The notes: generated from the sequence alone by a model not told the origin. Shown: positions 54,140-64,000, counted from the stretch's first letter. The stretch: 64,000 nucleotides of DNA from Sphingobacteriales bacterium 44-15 (GCA_001899685.1 MKWG01000007.1:1-64000), one strand, 5' to 3'. Program-made: numbers and translations.

Positions 54140-56647
54140 TTATCTCTCCGCATGTAGTATTTCTGCAGGTCCTACAGATTTAAAATCAAATGTTACGGAA
54201 GGGGATTGAGAACCGGAGAAATCACTGCTCAGCGTTATAAGGTTTTCCCCGCTGGCCCAGGTACCCACCTGATCTGGTCCTATCCTTTTTATTTTATTCC
54301 AGTAAGCATCACAGAGATATATACCCGTTTCATCACCAAGTAGCTTATCGCCTGCTTTCAACGATTCACTGATCTCAATTACCTGATAATTATTGATCTC
54401 TATCTTAAGATTTGAAATTGTTGCCGACTTGTTCCCTTCCGTACCATGTACTATAGCATACAATCGTACGGGCTGGGCCTGATAAGGATTGTTGAAGCGG
54501 AAATGCGTGGCTATCGGTTCCCCTGTTTGCACCCTCCGGAATTTGTGTATGTTACCGGTTGAGAGCGTAACGGGATAGAGTGACCATGTATCTTTTCCTG
54601 CCGCAGAAAGATGGAATTCATTTTGAGGATTACTTAACCTTTGAAGCTGTTCTTTTGTAAAGGCTTTCATCCTTCTTGCTTCCTGCCATTGCTTCACAGC
54701 TTCAAAAATAGAATCTTTAAAACCGTTTTTTTCGATGCTTTCGTCTATGCGTAACAGATAGCCGGCATCAAAAGCTGCACTACGCGCCTGTATCCATTCT
54801 GTTTCTTCAACACGATAATCGGGGCCCATGCTGAACCATCCGAGCATATGCGGAATATAGTTTCTCTTAAAGTAGCGCTGATTCTCAATGCGGTAATTAA
54901 CCTGGCTTTGACGCAGTGCATTATACCAGGGCTCTCCCCAATTCATAAAAGAAAAAATATGCCAGTAGTAATGGAAGGTACCTGCACCACAGGTAAGCAC
55001 ATATTGGTTCAGGCTTCGGTACCAGAGATCAATAAACCGCGCTGCGCCATATGCACCATGACCGGTAGGTGACCCACCGCCGAAACCATCGAAATCCATT
55101 AGACCTAATCCTGTTTCGTTACAAACTGCTGCAAGTCTTTTGGCAAAATCATCCTGGAGATGGATATCGGGAAAAAAACCCTGGTAGTCGTTATTCACCA
55201 GTTTATCAACTTTACTGTTTGCAGGATGTGCTGAAACCTGAGTGCCAAACTGCCCTCTTTTGCAATCCAGTAAGCGCCATGGCTCTTCTTTGGATATTTC
55301 CCGATAGCCAATCAATTCTTTCCCGATTTTTACGGTATGTGTTCCAAACTGGTTCTCAAAATAATCTGGCTCTTTAATATAAATCACAGCATCATCAACG
55401 CCTGCGTCCTGAGTCAGTGTAGTGGTACCGGACTTACACAGGCTGTCGCTTGGAATAGGGGAAACATAGGGGTCATTGGTTCCGGTAAACATTGTTAATG
55501 TATGCACGCCCAGTGCAATACTGTCTTTCCATGCCGCATTTGTAACCTGCCTGATCCCCGGGGCTCCCTCGGGATATCGCGTAGTTTTCAACCCAAAATG
55601 CCCCCAGCTTTGGAACAGGTCGCCAATATGAATCAGCTTAAATCCAAACTGCCTGGCATATGCTATTCCTTTATTCATATCTTTTCCTTCATACATCAGG
55701 TAAGCTTCACCCGGAATAGTCGAGCGCTTTATCCATTGCCCATTGAGCATCGGGTGTGGAAGATTTTCCTTCAATTCAATTTTTTCAATAACATTGAGCG
55801 TTTCAGTTTGCGGGCAGCCGAAAAATGCAATTGCAGAATTCTGGAAGTCAACGTCAATAGGTTCCACATACTGCAGGTTAGTTCCTTTTTCCCGGGTAAT
55901 GCCATTTTTTACCACTCTTGGTATCCTCCTGTCACGGGAAAAAAGCTGAAGCGCGCTTCCATAGCTCTTCTTCACCGCAGCACTTCCCCGGTACATACGT
56001 ACATAAGCAGGCATATCACCCGTAACATTTACATTTACTTCCACTTCTTTACCAATCTGGTCTTTTAACGAATCCGGAATAAACTGCCCGGGTAAAGGGT
56101 CAATAAAAGAACCGCCACCAGCATCATCATTCCCCTCCGGCAATCCTTCAATGGTATTAATATTGAGCGCCTGAAGCCCTATCGCAAACTGATCATCATG
56201 CACTACACAGATGGTTTCACCTATAGATTCTCGTATGGAAGTAGCGTATGGCCCCCACACAATCGCCTCTATGCCATTTCGCGGGAGCAAGGATTGTAAA
56301 ATAAGCTTTAGATATGTGCCTACACTGACAATTTTAATCTCGGCTATTGAGCCGTTACTATATTTAAGTGCAATGATGTTATTTTTCCTGTTAAAAGATG
56401 CAGATACAGGTTTTAGATAAGTGCTGTCTTTATAAAGTGATAATAAGGCACACGCCTGCCCTGAAGGAAAATAGTTTTTCCCAGACCGTTTGTCTGAAAG
56501 TCCGGTTAAATTCCCGTTTTTATTAACTGCAAATTTCAGATACTGCGTTTCTAATACTATATCCTGTGCCTGAATATTATTTACAACCCCAAAAAATAAA
56601 AAGAGGTAACAGAACTTGCTGATAATAGGAAGAATGTAATATTTCAT
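54140..56647 (-). CDS. Secreted protein, probable glycan-active TIM-barrel family, paralogue 2
   Basis: An 835-residue secreted protein (ATG at 56647 gives the signal peptide MKYYILPIISKFCYLFLFFG; a frame start 57 bases earlier is less likely). It is a clear paralogue of the protein at 51684: matching blocks are SLLPRNGIEAIVWGPY against SLSPRNGIDDVQWGPY, VKIGKELIGYREIS against the same insert, and GLMDFDGFGGGS at about residues 522-533 against LRFMDLDGQEFLF. It carries an extra C-terminal beta domain of about 130 residues (KFRRVQTGEPIATHFRFNNP onward) that the shorter copy lacks and that may bind carbohydrate. Catalytic residues are not established. Confidence 0.8.
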   Translation of the reverse strand: MKYYILPIISKFCYLFLFFGVVNNIQAQDIVLETQYLKFAVNKNGNLTGLSDKRSGKNYFPSGQACALLSLYKDSTYLKPVSASFNRKNNIIALKYSNGSIAEIKIVSVGTYLKLILQSLLPRNGIEAIVWGPYATSIRESIGETICVVHDDQFAIGLQALNINTIEGLPEGNDDAGGGSFIDPLPGQFIPDSLKDQIGKEVEVNVNVTGDMPAYVRMYRGSAAVKKSYGSALQLFSRDRRIPRVVKNGITREKGTNLQYVEPIDVDFQNSAIAFFGCPQTETLNVIEKIELKENLPHPMLNGQWIKRSTIPGEAYLMYEGKDMNKGIAYARQFGFKLIHIGDLFQSWGHFGLKTTRYPEGAPGIRQVTNAAWKDSIALGVHTLTMFTGTNDPYVSPIPSDSLCKSGTTTLTQDAGVDDAVIYIKEPDYFENQFGTHTVKIGKELIGYREISKEEPWRLLDCKRGQFGTQVSAHPANSKVDKLVNNDYQGFFPDIHLQDDFAKRLAAVCNETGLGLMDFDGFGGGSPTGHGAYGAARFIDLWYRSLNQYVLTCGAGTFHYYWHIFSFMNWGEPWYNALRQSQVNYRIENQRYFKRNYIPHMLGWFSMGPDYRVEETEWIQARSAAFDAGYLLRIDESIEKNGFKDSIFEAVKQWQEARRMKAFTKEQLQRLSNPQNEFHLSAAGKDTWSLYPVTLSTGNIHKFRRVQTGEPIATHFRFNNPYQAQPVRLYAIVHGTEGNKSATISNLKIEINNYQVIEISESLKAGDKLLGDETGIYLCDAYWNKIKRIGPDQVGTWASGENLITLSSDFSGSQSPSVTFDFKSVGPAEILHAER

Positions 56648-56876
56648 TTTATCAAAGACAGAAATTATATAAAATGGTTTAGGAAAGATGGAGCACACTT
56701 TCACGCTCCATCTTCTTTAACTATGCTGTGCAACTTATGCTTAGCTAATGTAAACGTCGTATTCTTTTTTCCCCAGAGGTGGCTGGTGAATTCCCCTTCA
56801 CTATTCATTATTGCCTGTGTCTGTTTCTTACCTTTTACAAAATTATACGGCATATTATAATTAGCCTAACACAGAA

Positions 56877-58625
56877 TTATTGTAAAGGATCAAAAGTACC
56901 GTCCCAGTTATTATTCTGTAATAACTTTGGATTTCTGTTTATATATTGTAATGGAATGCCGTAGATGTAATACTGGTCTTTGATCGCAATATCAGAGAAC
57001 TCTGTTGGAATTACTGTAGTGGAAAATTTTGTCCACACTGTGTTAATGTCATCTTTGGGAGAAACATCTGTTTGTCCTGTCTTTAACACAATGCCAATGC
57101 CATGACGCTGCGGCAACCCTCTGAGATAATCAAACATTTTCCACCTGCGCAGGTCATCCAGCCTTTTTCTCTCAAACGCAAATTCTACGAATCTCTCATT
57201 CTGATATGCTTTCCTTACATCATCTTTTGTGCTTGCAGTAATGCCATAACTCCCAGCTCCCCCGGGTAAAATACCGGCCCTGTTTCTAATGCTATAAAGT
57301 ACATCCAGCGCTTCCTGCGTTTTGTTCAATTCGTTAGCAGCCTCGCCGTAATTCATTAATACTTCTGCATACCTGATCTCCACCCAGTCTACTCCTGCGT
57401 TGTACACCGTTCCTTTTACGATTGTCTTATCTATTCCCTTGATTCGGTAAAAGCTTGAATTGGACCACAGAGGATCAGGTGTAATCTGATTGTGCGTGCC
57501 AACGATACCTGTAGGTGAGTTATAATCCGTTACCTCATCAAAGTATGTCCACAAATACGTATTGGCATCTTTCATTCCCTGCAGGTATTGGTAAGGAGAA
57601 CCGTTGTAATAAATGGTTTCATAAAAACGGTCGTCTCTGTTCCTGAACAATGTATCATACGACCTCGTTACGTCTTTCCATGCAGAGCCGTCTTTCATCG
57701 GGAAAGCATCTGCAAGTTCCAAAGATGGGCGGTCATACCCTACATCATCTTTGGAGAAGTCAAGCGGGATCAGTCCCCCCTGGAAGTAAGTAGCCTGAGG
57801 ATAATTATACCGCTTTACCATCACCACTTCCTTGTTCAGTTCATTGTCCCATATTTTGTTATAAGGCATATACAAACCCTTTCCAACACCGTCCAAAAAA
57901 TTCTTTGCTGCAATATTAGCATCATAAGCCTGTTGCCATTTGCTTTGATCGTTGGATGGATTAAATAAAGGACTTGCAAAAAACAACAATACCCTTCCTT
58001 TAAATGCCATTGCCGCACCTTTATCTATTCTCCCTACATCTTCTCCGCTCCAGGTATCTGGCAGCAAGGCAATCGCATCGTCCAGGTCTTTGATAATTTG
58101 TGTTATACATTCCGATGTTTTACTCCGGGCAACCTGCAGATCTTCAAGGTTAGTAGTAACCCCCTGTGCACTGAGTATAAGCGGAACACCTCCGTAAGAT
58201 TTTGTAAGATTGTAATATCCCCAGGCACGCCAGAACAATCCCTGCCCTTTGATATAAGCCTTGCTGATTTCATCGAACGTGGCTTTATCAATATTATCAA
58301 GCAAAATATTTACCGAACGGATATTAGTGTAAGTGTCTTTGTAAATATCATACGAGTCATAAGTTGCTGTACCCCTAAACCAACCGTTGGTTTGTTTTTG
58401 GTAGGCTACGCCCTCATCTGTGCCATTACCATCCCCGGAGGAAGCCCCGGGCATCATATTGGCGTATATATTGTCCAGGTATGCTTTTGCTATAGCAGCA
58501 TTGCTCCAAACATCAGACGGGTTTACCGCTGTGAGATTGGTTTTATCCAACACTTTATTGCAACTGCTCACAACAGCAGCCAGCATAATAAAGGCGGTAT
58601 ATAGTATATAAGAGTTCTTTTTCAT
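56877..58625 (-). CDS. SusD/RagB family outer membrane lipoprotein
   Basis: A 582-residue SusD-like surface glycan-binding lipoprotein. The signal peptide ends in the lipobox VVSSC (Cys at about residue 22). Typical segments are GLFWRAWGYYNLTKSYGGVPL (about residues 129-149), the RYAEVLMNYGEAANEL region (about 423-438), and NERFVEFAFERKRLDDLRRWK (about 481-501). It follows the STN-containing SusC gene by 35 bases on the minus strand and is their partner. The next genes in the same direction are the two paralogous secreted proteins. Confidence 0.94.
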   Translation of the reverse strand: MKKNSYILYTAFIMLAAVVSSCNKVLDKTNLTAVNPSDVWSNAAIAKAYLDNIYANMMPGASSGDGNGTDEGVAYQKQTNGWFRGTATYDSYDIYKDTYTNIRSVNILLDNIDKATFDEISKAYIKGQGLFWRAWGYYNLTKSYGGVPLILSAQGVTTNLEDLQVARSKTSECITQIIKDLDDAIALLPDTWSGEDVGRIDKGAAMAFKGRVLLFFASPLFNPSNDQSKWQQAYDANIAAKNFLDGVGKGLYMPYNKIWDNELNKEVVMVKRYNYPQATYFQGGLIPLDFSKDDVGYDRPSLELADAFPMKDGSAWKDVTRSYDTLFRNRDDRFYETIYYNGSPYQYLQGMKDANTYLWTYFDEVTDYNSPTGIVGTHNQITPDPLWSNSSFYRIKGIDKTIVKGTVYNAGVDWVEIRYAEVLMNYGEAANELNKTQEALDVLYSIRNRAGILPGGAGSYGITASTKDDVRKAYQNERFVEFAFERKRLDDLRRWKMFDYLRGLPQRHGIGIVLKTGQTDVSPKDDINTVWTKFSTTVIPTEFSDIAIKDQYYIYGIPLQYINRNPKLLQNNNWDGTFDPLQ

Positions 58626-58660
58626 TGCATGAATAATTTAATTTGTCTGACCAGGTAAGT

Positions 58661-61600
58661 TTACAGGTTAATATTAAATCCAAGTGAAAAGGTCTTCATG
58701 ATCGGGTAACTCATAAACTGAGATACTTCCGGATCATAGTATCTGAACTTAGACAAAACAAACAGGTTGGTTCCCGATGCGAAGAATTGTACATTAGACA
58801 AGCCTGCTTTGCTTACCAGATTTGACGGAAGCCGGTAACCTATGGAGAGATATTTCATCCGTACAAAGCTTCCGTCATACAGGTTATAGGAAGAATTATT
58901 TGCATAAGTAGCCCTGCTGTCGCCCCATGAAAAGGGCTTGGGCGCCTTAGCATTAATATTATCCTCTGTCCAGTAATCTTCCCAGAATTTGGTATAGGTC
59001 CAATAGCTTCCAACGTTCTTTCCGAAAGCGTCATTGTAAAATATTTTGAACCCTGCAAGACCTGCAAACAAAGCATTTACAGAAAATCCTTTGTATTCAA
59101 ATCCCAGGTTAAGTCCATAAGAAACCGGCGCCTGGGAAAGGCTGTAGTTAGCAAGGTTTACCCTGTCGTAGTTATCCACTTTTCCATCGGGTTTCCCTTC
59201 AGGACCATACACGTCTTCAAATTGCAGCATACCCAATACCGGCGTCTGCCCAAGAATAGTAAATCCGGCAGGCAGCTTATCAAGGTCTGCCTGTGTGCGG
59301 TATATGCCGGTACTTCTATACCCGATCATATAATTGAGCGTTTTTCCATTGGGGTCGTCTACAGGAATAGCATTGGCGGCAACATCTTTAAGGATCACTT
59401 TATTGGTAGCAAGCCCAAAGTTTCCCTTTACACTGTAATAAAAATCTTTCCCGGCATGATTATTATATCCCAGCTCAAACTCAAGGCCTTTGGCATTTAC
59501 CACGCCATAATTGGTATTGGGCAAATTAGCGCCAAACTCAGTGGGTATTGCCAATATTCTTGCACCAAGAATATCATAAGTATGCCTGTGCCAGAGTTCT
59601 GCAGTGAAAGTAAAATTGTTCAAAAACCGGGTATCAATACCAAAGTTCAATGAATTTGATTTCTCCCAGGTGAGCGCAGCATTGGGTATGCCGCCATACT
59701 GGAGGCGTGGATTTGTAGTGCCATTGGTACCCATATAGTAGATGCCACTCTGGATATTATACTGATCCTGCCATGCCCAGCTATTGGCAATAGCATCGTT
59801 TCCGGTAGAAGCATAAGACAATCTCAGTTTTAGCATGTTAAGAACATTTTTGAGATTGCCGGCGCTCTTATAAAAATTTTCCTCCGATATTTTCCAGCCG
59901 GCCGCTACTGAAGGGAACCAGCCCCATCTTTTATCTGGTGCAAACCTGATAGAACCATCCCTTCTTACAGAGGCAGAAAAAAGATACTTATCGGCATATT
60001 CATAATTTATCCTGCCTATATAAGATAATCTTCCGTCCTGGCTTTCTTTTGCATCATTGCTCCAGTCTTTGCTATTACCGCTGGCTGCAAAAAACTGGTC
60101 TGTGGGAAACAGAGGAAAGTTATACCTGTAGGTTTTAAAAAAGTTGTAATCATATTCGTATTGCTCATACACGGCCAGGGCATTAATATGATGATTACCA
60201 AATGTCCTGTCGTAGCTTAACTGCACATTAAACTGGTATGCATTTGTTTTTGTGTATTCATTACCGATATATTCAGTGCCGGGATCGCCGCTCAGCACGG
60301 TCCCGGTAAATTTAGAAGTGTCGATTACTCCGGATGAAGACATCTGGTAGTTATACAGCAATTGTTTTTTCGCGAAATTTTTTATGAAACTATTGTCGAA
60401 ATTTTTGCTGAAGGAGGCCTTTGCCGATAGACCTTGTACAAAAGGAATTTTATATTCGGCAGTCAGTAGTGCATCAATTTGTTGATTACTATTACGCCAG
60501 TAGCCGCCATTTCTCATCATTTCAATCTGGTTGCCCAGCCATCCGGGATTAACAGGATTGCCATCTACGTAGGGCCGGGTGCTGTATGCATTGTAAAATA
60601 GTTTCCCCCATAAATTATTAAGATCGTCAGAGCCATAGTCATAGGTAAAGTTAAAACGGTTTCTTGTGCCATAATTGTTGCTTATATTTAAGCCCAGTGT
60701 AAAGTCTTTTGTAACTTTCACAGATACATTGCCACGCAGATTATATTTCTTATACCATACATTGGGAAGAAAGCCATTTTCAGAATAGAACGATCCGCCA
60801 AGATAGTAATTAACGCGATCTGTCCCACCGGATATGCTCAAAGCATGGCGCTGATTGTCCGGATCCTGGTAGGCTGCATCATACCAGGCCATACCATCAG
60901 GATTCCATGATCTGACATCAGCCTCATCAGCCGCTGTAATATTATTTTGGCCAAAAACATAACGGTTCAATGCAAGCGATGTGGTAAGATCGAGATATTC
61001 CGGCATTTTACCGGGTTTTGATAAACTAAAAGTAGTACTGTAGGATATCTGTGCCTTGCCTGACTTCCCGGTTTTGGTGGTAATCAGTATTACTCCATTG
61101 GAAGAGCGGGATCCGTAAATAGCAGCTGAAGCCGCATCTTTCAATACAGAAATTTCATCTACTTCATTTGGGTCAAGCGCATCAAAGCTTGTCTTATCCC
61201 GCACCACGCCGTCTATTACATACACAGGATCTTTGCTGGCATCTGAATTGAAGGTAGAAAGCGCTCTAACCCTTATGCCTGAAGAAATGCCAGGTGTACC
61301 TGTATTGGTTTGAACAAATGTGCCTGACAACCGGCCTGCAAGTACATTGGAAAGGTTTGATGTCGGAATAAGGGCAATATCTGTAGATTTCATTGTAGAA
61401 ACAGCAGAAGTAAGGTTTGCTTTACGCTGGGTGCCATACCCGACGACTACCATTTCCTCCAGGTTTTGTACCTCCACTTTAAGAACAATGCTCCAGTTTT
61501 GTTGACCGTTTACTGAAACTTCCTGCGTTTGATAACCCACAAAAGAAAATATCAGCTTGTCGCTGTTTTCGGCTGTGATGGTAAAGGCACCGTTCTCGTC

Positions 61601-62152
61601 TGAAACCGTAGTGATATTTTTCCCTTTTACGCGGATGCTGGCGCCCGGCAAAGGGTTTCCGCTCTGATCCTTTACTATACCTTTAACTTCAATAGGGGGA
61701 GGAAGCAATATTTCAGGATCCTCATCTGTAGAAAATTCTTTCTTTCTGATTACAATAGTTTTATCAAAGATGGCGTAATTGAGCGGCTGATTCTGGAAGC
61801 ATTCATCCAGCGTTTGTTGAATAGAGGCATTAAGAAGATTAAGAGAGACCTTATTGGCTTTTCTCATCAGTTTTTCGTTGAAAAAAAACTGGTACCCGCT
61901 TTGTTTTCCGATTTCATCAAATACTTTTTCCAGCGAAACATTTTTAACATTCATTGTAATTTGCTGGCTGAATCCCCTGGCGCTTACCTGTAAACAAGCC
62001 GTCAGAAGAATGATGGCAGTAAGCTTCATAATAAACAGCATTTTTTTAAACCGGCTATTTCGCCACCAGCGAAAAGAGCACAGTTTTTTGGTTTTGGTTA
62101 TTGTTCCGGGATTGGCAATAAAAACCCGGACAAAGTGCGCATTAATTTGCAT
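58661..62152 (-). CDS. SusC/RagA TonB-linked outer membrane protein with STN signalling domain
   Basis: A 1163-residue TonB-dependent transporter. I chose the ATG at 62152 (MQINAHFV), giving a long N-terminal stretch before the signal helix (LTAIILLTACLQVSA); an upstream ATG at 62242 is less likely. An STN domain follows (about residues 60-135, ITMNVKNVSLEKVFDEIGKQ), then a carboxypeptidase-D-like repeat (VKGIVKDQSGNPLPGASIRV), a plug with VVVGYGTQRKANLTSAVS and IYGSRSSNGVILITTKTG, and the barrel ending FNINL. The STN domain lets this protein signal through the FecR anti-sigma factor encoded directly upstream, unlike the SusC at 30245. Confidence 0.94.
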   Translation of the reverse strand: MQINAHFVRVFIANPGTITKTKKLCSFRWWRNSRFKKMLFIMKLTAIILLTACLQVSARGFSQQITMNVKNVSLEKVFDEIGKQSGYQFFFNEKLMRKANKVSLNLLNASIQQTLDECFQNQPLNYAIFDKTIVIRKKEFSTDEDPEILLPPPIEVKGIVKDQSGNPLPGASIRVKGKNITTVSDENGAFTITAENSDKLIFSFVGYQTQEVSVNGQQNWSIVLKVEVQNLEEMVVVGYGTQRKANLTSAVSTMKSTDIALIPTSNLSNVLAGRLSGTFVQTNTGTPGISSGIRVRALSTFNSDASKDPVYVIDGVVRDKTSFDALDPNEVDEISVLKDAASAAIYGSRSSNGVILITTKTGKSGKAQISYSTTFSLSKPGKMPEYLDLTTSLALNRYVFGQNNITAADEADVRSWNPDGMAWYDAAYQDPDNQRHALSISGGTDRVNYYLGGSFYSENGFLPNVWYKKYNLRGNVSVKVTKDFTLGLNISNNYGTRNRFNFTYDYGSDDLNNLWGKLFYNAYSTRPYVDGNPVNPGWLGNQIEMMRNGGYWRNSNQQIDALLTAEYKIPFVQGLSAKASFSKNFDNSFIKNFAKKQLLYNYQMSSSGVIDTSKFTGTVLSGDPGTEYIGNEYTKTNAYQFNVQLSYDRTFGNHHINALAVYEQYEYDYNFFKTYRYNFPLFPTDQFFAASGNSKDWSNDAKESQDGRLSYIGRINYEYADKYLFSASVRRDGSIRFAPDKRWGWFPSVAAGWKISEENFYKSAGNLKNVLNMLKLRLSYASTGNDAIANSWAWQDQYNIQSGIYYMGTNGTTNPRLQYGGIPNAALTWEKSNSLNFGIDTRFLNNFTFTAELWHRHTYDILGARILAIPTEFGANLPNTNYGVVNAKGLEFELGYNNHAGKDFYYSVKGNFGLATNKVILKDVAANAIPVDDPNGKTLNYMIGYRSTGIYRTQADLDKLPAGFTILGQTPVLGMLQFEDVYGPEGKPDGKVDNYDRVNLANYSLSQAPVSYGLNLGFEYKGFSVNALFAGLAGFKIFYNDAFGKNVGSYWTYTKFWEDYWTEDNINAKAPKPFSWGDSRATYANNSSYNLYDGSFVRMKYLSIGYRLPSNLVSKAGLSNVQFFASGTNLFVLSKFRYYDPEVSQFMSYPIMKTFSLGFNINL

Positions 62153-62276
62153 AACTTTGGTTTGTTTTGGGTGAATGAATAAATAGTCTTTCCTGACTTT
62201 GTTATTGAAGTTGACCCAAATACTCAGCCAGGAGTGTTGCAACCACTGCTGGCTTTTTTATTGTCAACTAAACAGT

Positions 62277-63485
62277 TTATAGCTTACCTGCTTCAGCAGG
62301 CCGTATTTCAACGACTTTATTGTTAATACTTACATCTATCTCACTATATTCCAGGATCTTCAAAAATTCAGAAAGCTTAACATTCTTGGAAATGCCTCCG
62401 CTTAAGGTATCAGCAGGTATCTTGCCGGGGTAGTTGATTTCTATATCATACCATCTGGCAGCCTGCCGCATGATAGTTTGTATGCCCGCTTTCTTGAAAA
62501 GGAACCTCCCGTTTTTCCAGGCCATTACTGATTCTATATCCGCATTTTTTTCCACACTGATATATTTACTTATCTGTGCCTGTTGCCCGGGTTGAATAAG
62601 CACAGGCTGTAACCCGGCTTTGGTGACACGAACTGCACCCTCAAGCAAGGTAACTGCAGTTCCCGGCTCCTCATCATAAGCATTGACATTGAAGTGAGTT
62701 CCCAGTACCTGCACTTCTTCCTCCTCACCATTTTCATGTTTTATGCGAACTGTAAAAGGGACCTTTTCTCCGGTCTTGCTTATCTTTTCAGCAACTTCAA
62801 AATAAGCTTCCCCCGACATTTCTATTGTTCTTGTAGCAGATTCAAAAAACGTAACCGGGTAATGAACAGAGGATGCCGCATTCAGCCAGACCCTGGTACC
62901 GTCTGATAAAACCACTGCATATTCACGCCCATTCGGAGTCGTTATTGTATTATATGTCTGTATGCCGCCGGCATTTGCAGCTTCGCTGTACCTCAGCATT
63001 CCGTTGTTATTCAATATACTGGTAGCGCCTTGAGTTGCAAGTTTACCATTTCGTGTGCTGTCAAGAGAAATTTTTGATCCATTGTCAAGAGTAAGGATCG
63101 CACCCGTCCTTCCCGGCAAGACATCGTGAACGGTTAATAGGGTTTCTCTGCCTGAGGTCTGTGCAATAGGAGGCTGCTTTTCACCCCTAAAAAATAAAAC
63201 ATATGCAACTACTGATGCAATGGCAAACACAACCACTGCGGCGGCTATCTGCCAGCGCATCCATATTTTCCTGGTAGAGCTTGTCAGAGACCGCTCCCGG
63301 GCTACTTCAGACATAATACGACTGTGTAGTATGCTTTTAAACGCTTTTTTGTCTTCCTCGCTCCATTCCCAATCGCTACTATTTTCGAGAGAAGCATACC
63401 ATTCTTCAATAGTCTGTCTTTCTTCTTCAGAACATTCTCCCAGCCTGTAGCGTATAAGTAATTCTTTTGCTTCTTCGTTGGTCAT
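62277..63485 (-). CDS. FecR family anti-sigma factor
   Basis: A 402-residue transmembrane anti-sigma regulator. The cytoplasmic N-terminal part (about residues 1-80) holds back the ECF sigma factor; a single membrane helix lies at about 80-102 (IAAAVVVFAIASVVAYVLFF). The periplasmic FecR domain (about 130-300) contains SDGTRVWLNAASSVHYP and GEAYFEVAE. A C-terminal DUF4974/STN-like part (about 320-395, KAGIQTIMRQAARWYDIEINYP) should meet the STN domain of the SusC protein. It lies between the sigma factor gene and the SusC gene, the standard order of this cascade. Confidence 0.94.
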   Translation of the reverse strand: MTNEEAKELLIRYRLGECSEEERQTIEEWYASLENSSDWEWSEEDKKAFKSILHSRIMSEVARERSLTSSTRKIWMRWQIAAAVVVFAIASVVAYVLFFRGEKQPPIAQTSGRETLLTVHDVLPGRTGAILTLDNGSKISLDSTRNGKLATQGATSILNNNGMLRYSEAANAGGIQTYNTITTPNGREYAVVLSDGTRVWLNAASSVHYPVTFFESATRTIEMSGEAYFEVAEKISKTGEKVPFTVRIKHENGEEEEVQVLGTHFNVNAYDEEPGTAVTLLEGAVRVTKAGLQPVLIQPGQQAQISKYISVEKNADIESVMAWKNGRFLFKKAGIQTIMRQAARWYDIEINYPGKIPADTLSGGISKNVKLSEFLKILEYSEIDVSINNKVVEIRPAEAGKL

Positions 63486-63601
63486 AGTATCTATTTAGTT
63501 AAACAAAAGCAACATCTTATATACTATGTTCCTGAAAAAAAGTACAGGTAGTAGAAGAAGAGAAAAATATTTGAAAAAAATTAAGGATAGCAGGTCTGAG
63601 G

Positions 63602-64000
63602 TTAATGAAACAGTATTGTTAGTCCAATAAAAAATAATATAAACAATTCATTTACAGCATTCCGTATGATTTTGATAGCGTTGCTTACCTGCTTCTTAAC
63701 GGTTGTTTCTGTAATCCCCATTTGTTTTGCAATCTCCTTGTAGCTTAAATGCTCTCTTCTACTTAGAATGAACACTTCCTGCATCTTAGGGGGCAGCTTG
63801 GAAACAGCATGGGCAATCTTTCCTTCCAATTCCTCATATTCAACATCATTCTGCCCTGCAGGTGCTGTTTCGTTAAACATTTGAGAAAGACTGGAAAGAA
63901 AATTGCGCTTAGAAGTATTTTTTTCAATATATCTGATAGACAGATTTCTGACACTTTTAAGGAGATATGCACCAAGAGCGCCTGAAATAACAATTTCACC
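63602..64000 (-). CDS. ECF RNA polymerase sigma factor (5' end outside window)
   Basis: The visible 132 residues are the C-terminal part of an ECF sigma-70 factor. They start inside region 2 (AYLLKSVRNLSIRYIEKNTSK) and contain region 4 with its HTH, HAVSKLPPKMQEVFILSRREHLSYKEIAKQMGITETTVKKQVSNA given here only as a description of the block at 63697-63830. The frame runs past the right edge of the window, so the start is not seen. A short frame beginning with the ATG at 63880 is only an internal part of this gene. It should direct transcription of the FecR/SusC/SusD locus. Confidence 0.88.
   Translation of the reverse strand, partial: GEIVISGALGAYLLKSVRNLSIRYIEKNTSKRNFLSSLSQMFNETAPAGQNDVEYEELEGKIAHAVSKLPPKMQEVFILSRREHLSYKEIAKQMGITETTVKKQVSNAIKIIRNAVNELFILFFIGLTILFH

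Noticed and set aside
62153-62242. Upstream ATG extending the STN-SusC protein by 30 residues
   Set aside because: The extension has no signal character and the start at 62152 better fits the usual N-terminus of these proteins.

Overview
The window is chromosomal DNA of a Bacteroidota bacterium, most likely family Chitinophagaceae. This rests on two SusC/SusD pairs, an ECF-sigma/FecR/STN-SusC trans-envelope cascade, GSCFA and DUF3810 proteins, a TAnnTTTG-type promoter and weak Shine-Dalgarno signals. Species cannot be assigned from the sequence alone.

Layout. 1-8.4 kb: housekeeping and small membrane genes (DUF3810 protease-like protein, L-serine dehydratase, FKBP lipoprotein, HU/SPOR-like protein, YhhN, a cysteine-rich Crp/Fnr regulator, a Fic protein), with three copies of a short dispersed intergenic repeat. 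8.4-9.3 kb: a REP-associated tyrosine transposase (RAYT) bracketed by near-identical hairpins in opposite orientation, with a truncated second RAYT tail. 9.4-15.0 kb: a heme-copper reductase operon (small membrane peptide, CuA/cytochrome c subunit II, subunit I, SCO-like protein, and an unusual cytochrome b - 2x[4Fe-4S] - MvhD-like fusion). Subunit I lacks the active-site tyrosine and has Lys where the second low-spin heme His is expected. This is the most interesting system in the window and may be a nitric oxide reductase-type enzyme.

15.0-24.5 kb: a regulated unit with a 13-bp perfect inverted repeat, promoter, 50-codon ORF and terminator; a FUSC transporter; a minus-strand redox/stress operon (Crp-like regulator, F420-type NADP oxidoreductase, YceI, NAD(P)-binding protein, YgiD-type dioxygenase); an alpha/beta hydrolase; an AbiE toxin-antitoxin pair whose toxin gene is frameshifted; and tRNA-Lys(CTT) with its terminator. 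24.5-26.4 kb: HMG-CoA lyase and a GSCFA protein.

26.7-46.0 kb: a rhamnoside polysaccharide-utilisation locus with three divergent GH78 alpha-L-rhamnosidases, SusC/SusD, four oxidoreductase/hydrolase genes, a sugar permease and an AraC regulator. The likely logic is glycan capture, periplasmic removal of rhamnose, import, and oxidation without phosphorylation. 46.0-51.6 kb: YdjC-like deacetylase, phosphoglycerate mutase, a DUF3592-like protein, a Tat-exported Gfo/Idh/MocA oxidoreductase, a metallophosphoesterase, and a remnant of an AraC gene paralogous to the rhamnoside-locus regulator. 51.7-64.0 kb: a second locus read on the minus strand (ECF sigma truncated by the window edge, FecR, STN-containing SusC, SusD, and two large paralogous secreted proteins of unknown, probably glycan-active, function).
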